This document shows, piece after piece, positions 9,149 through 16,502 of a stretch of DNA of 64,000 nucleotides. The first letter of the stretch is position 1. Every line of letters starts with the position of its first letter. Where the stretch lies: contig DBMO01000034.1 in NCBI GenBank assembly GCA_002298995.1, positions 62,001 through 126,000 on the forward strand, given 5' to 3'. The notes beneath the pieces are model-generated. The model searched no databases and had not been told where the DNA came from. It was given only the letters and a program-made list of their open reading frames with translations. The translations under genes were made by a program, and so were the position numbers. This DNA is from Desulfarculales bacterium UBA696 (GTDB lineage Bacteria > Desulfobacterota > Syntrophobacteria > Syntrophobacterales > Syntrophobacteraceae).

Positions 9149-10579
9149 ATGAGATTGTTTCTAATGCTGTTTTTGGGAACATCACAGGCCAGGCTGCCAT
9201 ATGTTTTACTTAAGGCTGCTTTTGGGTTTATGCTCCTGATGACCGGCTGCGCCCATTACCCGGTAAACCAGGTCAGGCAGCACGCCACTCCTCAACCCGA
9301 ATATCGCGGCGGGGGGCTCCCGGACGACGCCAGAAATGACCAACTACTTTTGCTGCTTACTTTTTCAGGCGGCGGGACACGCGCTGCAGCTTTTTCGTAC
9401 GGAGTTCTCGAAGCACTCCGCGATACAAAGGTTTCCATTGGGGGAGCGGAAAGAAGGCTGGTAGACGAGGTGGACTGGATTTCGGGAGTTTCAGGCGGCA
9501 GTTTTACCGCTGCATACTATGGTCTCTTTGGGGACCGCATTTTTAAAGATTTCGAGCTTCGTTTCCTGAAGAGAAACGTTCAGGGCGACCTCACGCGTGC
9601 TACTCTATTCAATCCGATAAACTGGGGAAAACTCTTCTCACCCTACTATGATCGAAGCGATCTTGCTTCGGATTATTACAACAGGAATGTTTTTGACGGG
9701 CATACTTTTGGGGATATTGCCGCACGTAAAGGACCTCGTATCGTCATCAACGCGACCGATATGGTACATGGCACCCGGTTTTCATTCACACAAAATGTTT
9801 TCGATACGATTTGTTCGGACTTGTCCTCGTTTCCGGTTGCGAGAGCGTGTGCAGCCTCGTCTGCTGTTCCCATATTATTAAGTCCTATCACGGTCCGCAA
9901 TTATGCCGGCAATTGCGGCTACCGCATGCCTCCTGAACTGCTGGAGGCGATGGAACCGCCAAGAGATGTCAGTACACGCCGCATTGATCTCGCCAACAAT
10001 ATGGCGCCATTCCTTGATTCCAAAAGGAAGCCCTACATCCATCTTGTGGATGGTGGTGTAGCCGATAATCTCGGCATCAGAGCAGCGCTTGAACGTGTAA
10101 CACTCATGGGAGACTGCTGGACCACTCTTAAAAAAGCCCGTCAGGAGAATGTCCACAAAATCGTCTTTGTGGTCGTAAATGCTGAAACCGAAACCGATGA
10201 CAAATGGGACAGGTTTGAAAAAATCCCGCCTTTTGCCGCGATGCTCGAATCATACTCGTCAATCGCCATTCAACGATACAATATGGAAACCGTCGCTTTG
10301 TTGAGTGAAAGTTTTCCGCGTTGGGCGGAAGAGATTCGAAAAGGCAGGTGCGGTCCGGGCAACATTTCGACAAAACCGGGCGCCTGCGGGGACATAGAAT
10401 TCTACCTCATTCAGGTAAGGTTTGAAGCTCTCAATGACGAATCAGAACGCAATTTCCTCAAACACCTCTCGACCTCCTTTGCATTAAAATCAGAGGAGGT
10501 GGACAGACTCCGCAGCGCTGCTCGCAAGATCTTCACGGAATCACGAGAGCTCCAGCGGTTGATTCGAGACCTTCACTGA
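9149..10579 (+). CDS. Patatin-like phospholipase lipoprotein
   Basis: This 476-aa protein is a predicted lipoprotein: a hydrophobic N-terminus ends in LMTGC, with lipid-bearing Cys at about residue 34. The patatin fold is clear. The oxyanion-type loop is LTFSGGGTRAAAFSYG, the nucleophile elbow is GVSGGS, and the catalytic Asp lies in VDGGVADN. It should hydrolyse acyl ester bonds of phospholipids at the periplasmic or outer membrane face. GGAG ten bases upstream supports the ATG at 9149; a longer reading from a TTG at 9101 has no ribosome site. It is flanked by the two copies of the 56-bp repeat. No neighbour suggests a specific substrate. Confidence 0.88.
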   Translation: MRLFLMLFLGTSQARLPYVLLKAAFGFMLLMTGCAHYPVNQVRQHATPQPEYRGGGLPDDARNDQLLLLLTFSGGGTRAAAFSYGVLEALRDTKVSIGGAERRLVDEVDWISGVSGGSFTAAYYGLFGDRIFKDFELRFLKRNVQGDLTRATLFNPINWGKLFSPYYDRSDLASDYYNRNVFDGHTFGDIAARKGPRIVINATDMVHGTRFSFTQNVFDTICSDLSSFPVARACAASSAVPILLSPITVRNYAGNCGYRMPPELLEAMEPPRDVSTRRIDLANNMAPFLDSKRKPYIHLVDGGVADNLGIRAALERVTLMGDCWTTLKKARQENVHKIVFVVVNAETETDDKWDRFEKIPPFAAMLESYSSIAIQRYNMETVALLSESFPRWAEEIRKGRCGPGNISTKPGACGDIEFYLIQVRFEALNDESERNFLKHLSTSFALKSEEVDRLRSAARKIFTESRELQRLIRDLH

Positions 10580-10925
10580 ATATTATCGAAAGCCTGAGGC
10601 ATCTGGCGCCCTGGCAAAAGCGGAGTTGTCCTTCCTAAGGGTTCTTACCCGAACGTGTTGGTGAAAAGGCTTTTTTTGCACGGAAGAAGTTGCGTGCAAT
10701 CCAACCAAAGCAAGTAGCCAAAAGTCAAGGTGAGCTTTCCAACTCCTTAATTCCTGGGCCGGCGGCAAGTGATCCAAATATGTTGCGACGACATAATTTT
10801 TTCCCGGATGACGAATGCGGTTTAGTGGCGGTCATAAAATCTATCCGCCTCCCCAGTTCGACATCTGCCAGAGAGAGTGGCCGGTCGTTATTCGGCAAAT
10901 TACTGTGGAGGCGGAGATGGCGCGA
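10580..10925. other. Intergenic, no gene seen
   Basis: This is 346 bp between the convergent patatin and solute-binding-protein genes. It contains repeat copy 2. CCGCCTCC near 10846 can pair with GGAGGCGG near 10906. No supported coding frame was found. Confidence 0.5.
10832..10887 (+). repeat. 56-bp dispersed repeat, copy 2
   Basis: This is the second copy of the element at 8971-9026 (50/56 identical, gap-free, same orientation). Outside the 56 bp the flanks do not align. It also has a potential long-range stem, CCGCCTCC with GGAGGCGG about 50 nt downstream. Confidence 0.7.
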
Positions 10926-11810
10926 TTATTCGGGAAAAGAAATGATATTCAAAAACATCTTGTACTCCTCGGTCATGGGCATTGGAACAACACCGGAAGG
11001 TCCCATCCATCTGTCATAGATGGTGTAAAACTCGCCGCTCTTTATAAGGCGAATCAGGGAAGCATTGACAAAATCCCGCCACTTGGAATCGTTCGACGGA
11101 ACGATGAAGCCATATGGCTCGTAAGTAAGGAATTGGCCAACCACATTCCAGTCATGAGGCTTTGGATCCTTTTGTCTCTGGCCATAAAGAATACTGGCAT
11201 CCGAGTAGTATGCGTCTATTTTCCCTTGGGCCAGTGCCGCAAACCCATCGGAGTGACCTTGAAACTGGACGATCTCACACCTTGGATTGATTAGCTTTTT
11301 TTCCATGGCCGTCTCAATGTTTTTTGCATTGGTAGTGCCCTGGGCCACACCGACCTTTTTGCCGCCCAGATCTGATATTTCTTTAATTGGGCTCGTTTTT
11401 GGAACCATGAGCCTTGATCCGGTTATGAAAAATGGCAGCGTAAAATCAACGGACTCATCCCGGGAAAGAGTGATCGTTGTCATGCCGATTTCTATATCGA
11501 TTTCACCTTTAGACACCATCGAAATTCTGGTACTCGAAGTTACCGCTTTCTTGTTCAACTTTATCGGCTTATTGAATTTCCTGGTCAAATCCTCTGCCAG
11601 ACGTTGCGAAATATCCACTGAGAAGCCAACCCATTTCCCGCCTTGATCATAATAGGCAAAAGGCGGCGCGTCATCCCGAAGCCCGACGGTTAGTTGTCCG
11701 GTGCGCTGGATTTTGTCCAGAACGCTTTCGGCAAACGAGGGGACTGCCATTGCCGGTAAAAGCAGGAGTAGAGCTAAAAGAAACCAGGGGGCTTTGTATC
11801 TCATTTGCAT
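10926..11810 (-). CDS. Orphan amino-acid-type solute-binding protein (SBP_bac_3)
   Basis: This 294-aa periplasmic protein has a Sec signal (KAPWFLLALLLLLPAMAVPSFA) followed by family-3 binding-protein features: KIQRTGQLTVGLRDDAPPF, GFSVDISQRLAEDL, IDIEIGMTTITLSRDESVDF, GGKKVGVAQGTTN and YDRWMG near the C-terminus. This family binds polar amino acids such as glutamate or aspartate. GGAGG six bases before the ATG at 11810 fixes the start. No permease or ATPase gene is adjacent, so it is an orphan here; it may serve a distant transporter or a sensor. Ligand is not predictable from sequence alone. Confidence 0.87.
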   Translation of the reverse strand: MQMRYKAPWFLLALLLLLPAMAVPSFAESVLDKIQRTGQLTVGLRDDAPPFAYYDQGGKWVGFSVDISQRLAEDLTRKFNKPIKLNKKAVTSSTRISMVSKGEIDIEIGMTTITLSRDESVDFTLPFFITGSRLMVPKTSPIKEISDLGGKKVGVAQGTTNAKNIETAMEKKLINPRCEIVQFQGHSDGFAALAQGKIDAYYSDASILYGQRQKDPKPHDWNVVGQFLTYEPYGFIVPSNDSKWRDFVNASLIRLIKSGEFYTIYDRWMGPSGVVPMPMTEEYKMFLNIISFPE

Positions 11811-12099
11811 GGACCACCTCCGTTTGTGTGAGTAGGCTGACTTATGTGAATCAGGCTTTGAATAAAGTAACGGTAAGCGACATGCATGCCAGTACTTGGT
11901 TTGATGAAAAAGTAATGCATAAAGGGCCAAAAATACTCGTATTTTCTTTAGACATCCTGTATGCGTGATGAATAATTTTCCCCGGAGGCAATAGAATATT
12001 GGGAAAATCCCCTGATTTTGGGAACTGATCTATTGGGCCTGTTGCCTAAATAATTTTTCGAAAAAGCTTAGCAAAATTGGATGGCACGAACCTAATGAA

Positions 12100-12132
12100 C
12101 GTCATTCCCGCCAGAAGCATGCAGGAATGACG
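12100..12132. repeat. Palindromic intergenic repeat
   Basis: The inverted repeat CGTCATTCC...GGAATGACG encloses a 15-nt loop containing CGCCAGAAGCATGCA. This is the common bacterial GTCATTCCCGC-type genomic palindrome (REP/MITE-like). Only one copy was seen in this window. Confidence 0.6.
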
Positions 12133-12234
12133 ATGTTCGAAGCTGAGATCCCGATAGATCATGCAGCGGGTTTGGGCAACAGCCCCTATTAATATCGCAA
12201 GTCTTTCCGAAGCCTAATAACTGATCATTTCGGA

Positions 12235-12262
12235 GTTACGGTAACATGCTCCAATGTTACTT
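12235..12262 (+). promoter_or_regulatory. Operator-like dispersed motif, site A
   Basis: GTTACGGTAAC, 10 bp, GTTACTT. It has the same architecture as sites B, C and D. It points toward the truncated glycosyltransferase remnant, whose start is 101 bp downstream. Confidence 0.6.
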
Positions 12263-12362
12263 TGACCCGGACTGTTCTCCAGCAATAATCCCAGGAACAC
12301 TCTTTGTTTTAGACCAATTCCATATCTGAATAGCAAAGACTTGATCATCAAGGGGTAGTTCG

Positions 12363-12638
12363 GTGAGGGCGATTCGAAATCCGATATTTTGGATAATGCT
12401 GTTGTGTCTGCCGTTCTATTTCTTTGATGTGGGATCCCCCGGACTCAGCGATGGCGAGGCAATGTATCCGGAAATTGACCGCCAAATGCTGATTACGCAT
12501 GATTGGATCACGCCCCACCTGTACGGAACTCCCCTCCAGACGACCGTAAATCTCCTCGTCCAAGTTCCAATGCTTCTTGGGACGATAGCAATATACATTT
12601 TATTTTTCAGAACTTCTTTTGTCGAAAGCAAAACTTAA
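12363..12638 (+). pseudogene. N-terminal fragment of GT39/ArnT-like glycosyltransferase
   Basis: This 91-aa frame starts at a GTG. A first TM helix (IFWIMLLCLPFYFFDVG) is followed by DGEAMYPEIDRQMLITHDW and TPHLYGTP. That matches the first periplasmic loop of ArnT/PMT-family lipid-linked sugar transferases, where the acidic residue after the first helix is catalytic. Intact members exceed 450 aa; here the match stops near residue 57 and unrelated hydrophobic residues follow to a stop. It is therefore a truncated remnant. Operator-like site A lies 101 bp upstream, suggesting its promoter region survived. Confidence 0.55.
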
Positions 12639-12704
12639 TTCAAGAACGCATACACCCTGAATGTTAGCCTCAGTTCAATCTAAATATGCTCAAAGGAGAC
12701 ACAT

Positions 12705-14045
12705 ATGCCATGCTCGCGGGACAATACTCTACCGACTATTCAGGATAAAAGGATTCAAGGATTAAATGTTCTTGATCCATCTGTTCGATGCGGTACCAAA
12801 TCCCGGAAACGCAGGCCAAGAGTTTTGCTCAGAATGGCGGATGTAGTGCTTCGGACAATTTCAGCTTCCGGGTTGTGTGATTTGAGGCTAAATGTTAACG
12901 CAATCGTTGAGGAAGCCTCTGCTGGAACTGCCCTGGATCAGCATTGCGACTCGTTGGTCCTCATACCTTTAGGTATATTGGTTGACTCTTTCAATAGGGA
13001 TGCGGAACTCAACAGCCTTGGACGGACCTGCGCAAAATATGACCTTATACGTACGCTTCGTAATTACCTTAATATTATTTCAACCAGAGGAGCCAATCCT
13101 GAAATACAGCAGGAAAAAATAAATTCTCCCCTTTTCATAACAGGTCTGCCCCGGAGCGGAACGACCTTGCTTCACTCGCTTCTTGCCCAGGATCCCGCAT
13201 CGCGTGTGCCCCGGGTTTGGGAAACCATGTATCCGTGTCCGCCTCCCGAGACGCTCACCTATCAATTCGATCAGAGAATAGCTAAAGCCGAACAGGACCT
13301 GCGGTGGCTCGATTTCATGATACCCGATTTCAAGCGCGCACATCTTATAGGGGCAACCCTGCCGCAGGAATGTATTGTCCTTACGGAACATATTTTCCGG
13401 AGTCAGGCTTTTGAATCGATGTATTACGTGAAGTCTTACAGATCCTGGCATGAACAGGAGGATAAGCTCCCTGAGTACGAGTTTCACAAAAAATACCTGC
13501 AACACTTGCAGTGGCTGTGCCCAGGTGAAAGGTGGGTCTTGAAGGCTCCGAGTCACCTTTTCGGACTTGATAGCATAATGCGGGTTTACCCGGACGCCAA
13601 AATTATCTTCACACACCGCGATCCACTCAAGGTCATTCCGTCCTGTGCAAGCTTCAGCGAGATTCTCAGAAGCCCATTCAGGAGCAAGGGTATCGAGAGA
13701 AAAGAACTTGGGGAGGAAATTAGCAGCCATTGGGCCAAAGGAAGCAATAACGCAATTAGTTTTCGAAAAAAAATGTCAGACGACATGAAACATTCGTTTC
13801 TGGACATTAATTATTGCGATCTGACTGAAAATCCTATCGAGACGGTTCAAAAGATCTACGACCATTTTCGGTGGAACATTACCGACGAATCCATACTTAG
13901 AATGAAACGCTTCTTGGCGGAAAATCCCATTAATCGAAACGGTAAGCACGACTACTCTCTAGGTGAGTATGGGCTCGACTCGGAAGAGGAGACGCATAAG
14001 TTCAGGTCATATATTGAATATTTTGGAGTTGAGCCCGAGTTTTGA
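12705..14045 (+). CDS. Sulfotransferase family protein
   Basis: This 446-aa protein has the PAPS-binding P-loop TGLPRSGTTLLHSLL at about residue 145, followed by a conserved RVWE segment. The second cofactor site lies around IIFTHRDPLKVIPS. It belongs to the broad sulfotransferase_3-type family, which moves sulfate from PAPS to a hydroxyl or amino group, often on lipids or glycans. The N-terminal 140 residues form an extra helical domain common in the bacterial long form. AAAGGAG precedes ATG by 6 bp. It stands alone; the acceptor is unknown. Confidence 0.82.
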   Translation: MPCSRDNTLPTIQDKRIQGLNVLDPSVRCGTKSRKRRPRVLLRMADVVLRTISASGLCDLRLNVNAIVEEASAGTALDQHCDSLVLIPLGILVDSFNRDAELNSLGRTCAKYDLIRTLRNYLNIISTRGANPEIQQEKINSPLFITGLPRSGTTLLHSLLAQDPASRVPRVWETMYPCPPPETLTYQFDQRIAKAEQDLRWLDFMIPDFKRAHLIGATLPQECIVLTEHIFRSQAFESMYYVKSYRSWHEQEDKLPEYEFHKKYLQHLQWLCPGERWVLKAPSHLFGLDSIMRVYPDAKIIFTHRDPLKVIPSCASFSEILRSPFRSKGIERKELGEEISSHWAKGSNNAISFRKKMSDDMKHSFLDINYCDLTENPIETVQKIYDHFRWNITDESILRMKRFLAENPINRNGKHDYSLGEYGLDSEEETHKFRSYIEYFGVEPEF

Positions 14046-14340
14046 TCGCGAAATTGGGGACAATGAGTCCCAAGCCATTGGGATTTTCACCAGGAATTGA
14101 ATAATCTGAGCGGACCTACTTTTGCCGGTCTACTTAGTTTGTCTGCCCACAAAATCTTCTCATTTCAAGCTCTTACGGTACATCTTCGCTGCCATTTACA
14201 GGCTGGCATGGATGTCGCTATTGAAAATGCCAGCCTTATCAATTCAGAAAGATTTGTCCGAGCGAATGCCCTCTTTATGAGTGGTTTCCATTTTGATGGA
14301 AGTGCCGTGCTAATTTCCTTTGTTCTGCCGGAGGAACGAA

Positions 14341-14715
14341 ATGATCCAATCGACAATCCGAATGAAGTTTGCACCAGAGCGCCTGGCTGAAGCTCGTGAA
14401 ATTCTCAGTTCAATGATCGAGCGCACGCGAGTCTGTCCGGGGTGCCTGGGCTGTAACATCTTTGAGGATCTTCTGGATCCCAGGATTATTCTCCTCGAAG
14501 AATGTTGGAAGACCAAGGACGATCTTGACCGTCATCTCCGTTCAGACCTGTATAGGCGTATAATTCTGGTCATGGAAATGGCGGCTGAATTCCCGGCAGT
14601 GAAATTCAGCGAAATAACAAAGACGACCGGCATTGAAACGCTGAGGAACTCGCGCTATGGCCTTTCTCTCACCGATCCCATCGCCAAGCCCCCTGAGGCT
14701 TACAGGCCGGAATAG
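14341..14715 (+). CDS. Antibiotic-biosynthesis-monooxygenase (ABM) family protein
   Basis: This 124-aa protein has the ABM dimeric alpha/beta-barrel pattern: STIRMKFAPERLAEAREILSS, then a CLGCNIFEDLLDP strand region, IILLEECWKTKDDLDRHLRS and a closing strand VKFSEI. Such proteins are often putative quinol monooxygenases, but many members have no known activity. GGAGG at 14330-14334, six bases before ATG 14341, sets the start. The region 14046-14340 before it shows nothing convincing. Confidence 0.7.
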   Translation: MIQSTIRMKFAPERLAEAREILSSMIERTRVCPGCLGCNIFEDLLDPRIILLEECWKTKDDLDRHLRSDLYRRIILVMEMAAEFPAVKFSEITKTTGIETLRNSRYGLSLTDPIAKPPEAYRPE

Positions 14716-14739
14716 ATCGGTGGCGGTGTTCACGCCAGA

Positions 14740-14767
14740 GTTACTGTAACAATACTCAAGGTTACTT
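14740..14767 (+). promoter_or_regulatory. Operator-like dispersed motif, site B
   Basis: GTTACTGTAAC, 10 bp, GTTACTT. It lies 98 bp upstream of the 88-aa gene that leads into the RND efflux operon, in the same relative orientation as the other three sites. Confidence 0.6.
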
Positions 14768-14864
14768 ACGATCCTGATCTGTTCCCGATAAAACCGAAGC
14801 CAGCCAGTCAAGATTCCTATGTTCGAAACCATTACCATTCAGATCCGCATCGGAAGGAAGGCCA

Positions 14865-15131
14865 ATGGCGGCTGACACAGTGGAAAAAGGCAGGGCCGGA
14901 TTCGCCTCGGTTGTAGAGCGGTTCCCCGAAAGTCGGGAGCTCCTGGGCCAGCTATTCGAGTCTAGTCAATCGTTTCAATCACTTTGCGATGAATATGAAA
15001 CCTGTTTGGCCGCTCTTAGGTACTGGCGCGAGTCAAGCCTACCCGAAGCCCCGGAATTTCGAAACGAGTTCTCTTCACTCCTGAGTGAACTGGAACAGGA
15101 GATACTTGAGCATCTAAGTAATAAAACCTGA
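14865..15131 (+). CDS. Small hypothetical protein preceding RND operon
   Basis: This 88-aa, mostly helical, acidic cytoplasmic protein (ELLGQLFESSQSFQSLCDEY, LSELEQEILEHL) has no signal or membrane segment. I do not recognise a family. AAGGA-like bases precede the ATG. It lies between operator-like site B and the membrane-fusion gene, and could be the first gene of the efflux transcript. Its charge and helical pattern would fit a small protein-protein adaptor, but no function is claimed. Confidence 0.6.
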   Translation: MAADTVEKGRAGFASVVERFPESRELLGQLFESSQSFQSLCDEYETCLAALRYWRESSLPEAPEFRNEFSSLLSELEQEILEHLSNKT

Positions 15132-15254
15132 TCGTTTCCTGTAGGAGGTTGCAGTCTTTCCATTGGGGGATGCACCTCCGCCATCTGGTATCCGGGTGAA
15201 AGTAGTTCCATTACGGAGCAAAGACCACATTGCATGCATTTGGAGGGGATCAAA

Positions 15255-16496
15255 ATGCCGGCATACAAGCATCCAGATTCACAATCTTGGAAATCTTCCG
15301 GAGTATCTCTCGCCACCAGGTTTTTTCTCATCCTGTCACTGGCAATTTGCATCACCGGGTGCGGGCAAAAGAGTCAGCAACCCGTTGGTATGGAAGCTCC
15401 CGAGGTCGATTTGGTAAGCGTCATTCAGAAAGACGTACCCATCTACTCTGAGTGGGTCGGGACGACCGATGGCCTGGTGAACGCCAAAATTCGCGCACAG
15501 GTTTCAGGGTACCTTCAAAAGCAAAACTACAAAGAAGGTAACGTTGTAAAAAAGGGCGACCTTCTTTTCGAGATCGATCCACGGCCCTTCAAAGCTGCTC
15601 TCGATCAGGCAGAAGGGCAACTTTCCCAAGCAAAGGCCCGCCTGGGCAAGACAGAACTTGACGTAAAGCGGTACACACCCCTCGCAAAGGAAGGCGCCAT
15701 AAGTAAACAGGAACTTGATGACGCTATCCAGGCAAACCTCGGCGCCAAGGCAGCCGTCCACTCCGCGCAGGCGGCTGTGGAACAGGCTCAGCTTAACCTG
15801 AGCTTTACCAGGCTAACCTCACCTATCGACGGCATTGCCGGTTCGGCTACAGCCCAAATCGGGGACCTCGTCGGTCCTCAGACCAGCGAGCTGACCACTG
15901 TCTCAACAACCGACCCCATAAAGGTCTATTTCCCCATCAGCGAGCGGGAGTATCTCTCTTTCTCAGAAAGAATGAGCAAGGCCGAGAGATCGGAAATGTC
16001 TCGCGAAGCGATTCTGGACTTGATTTTGGCAGATGCCAGCGTATACCCGCGGAAAGGTACTCTCTCGTTTGCCGACAGACAGGTAGATGTGAAAACCGGT
16101 ACCATCAGAGTAGCTGCTTTGTTTCCCAATCCCGGAAACATTCTTCGGCCCGGTCAGTTCGCCCGGATACGCGCCCTCGTAGAAAACAGGGAAAAAGCCC
16201 TCCTCGTGCCGCAGCGCTCGGTTTCCGAGCTTCAGGGTAGTTATCAGCTCGCAGTCGTGGGGAGTGACAACAAGGTCCAGATTCGTCCAATTAAAGCCGG
16301 GGGGCGTTTCGAAAACCTCTGGATTGTGAATGAGGGTCTAAAACCGGGTGAACGCGTAATCACGGAGGGTATCCAGAAAGTCAGGGAAGGACAGGTGGTA
16401 AAACCGAAATTGGCCGAAGTTCAATCGAGCACTGTCCCGGTATCCGCCCCCGCTCACGGGGAGAAGCCTGCCCAAAAACAAACAGGAAAAGAGTAG
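15255..16496 (+). CDS. RND efflux periplasmic adaptor (membrane fusion) lipoprotein
   Basis: This 413-aa protein has a lipoprotein signal ending in ITGC. The HlyD/AcrA architecture follows: the barrel-sandwich half-motif GYLQKQNYKEGNVVKKGDLLFEIDPRPF, an alpha-hairpin rich in Ala/Gln (DQAEGQLSQAKARL), the second lipoyl half TRLTSPIDGIAG, and a beta-barrel ending in a Pro/Lys-rich tail. It links the inner-membrane pump to the outer-membrane channel. GGAGGGG six bases before the ATG at 15255 is decisive against an earlier ATG at 15234. It is the first of three efflux genes, 6 bp from the pump gene. Confidence 0.93.
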   Translation: MPAYKHPDSQSWKSSGVSLATRFFLILSLAICITGCGQKSQQPVGMEAPEVDLVSVIQKDVPIYSEWVGTTDGLVNAKIRAQVSGYLQKQNYKEGNVVKKGDLLFEIDPRPFKAALDQAEGQLSQAKARLGKTELDVKRYTPLAKEGAISKQELDDAIQANLGAKAAVHSAQAAVEQAQLNLSFTRLTSPIDGIAGSATAQIGDLVGPQTSELTTVSTTDPIKVYFPISEREYLSFSERMSKAERSEMSREAILDLILADASVYPRKGTLSFADRQVDVKTGTIRVAALFPNPGNILRPGQFARIRALVENREKALLVPQRSVSELQGSYQLAVVGSDNKVQIRPIKAGGRFENLWIVNEGLKPGERVITEGIQKVREGQVVKPKLAEVQSSTVPVSAPAHGEKPAQKQTGKE

Positions 16497-16502
16497 GTTA
16501 CC

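Noticed and set aside
14097..14390. 97-codon frame before the ABM-family gene
   Set aside because: It overlaps the ABM start, lacks a ribosome site and has no recognisable composition.
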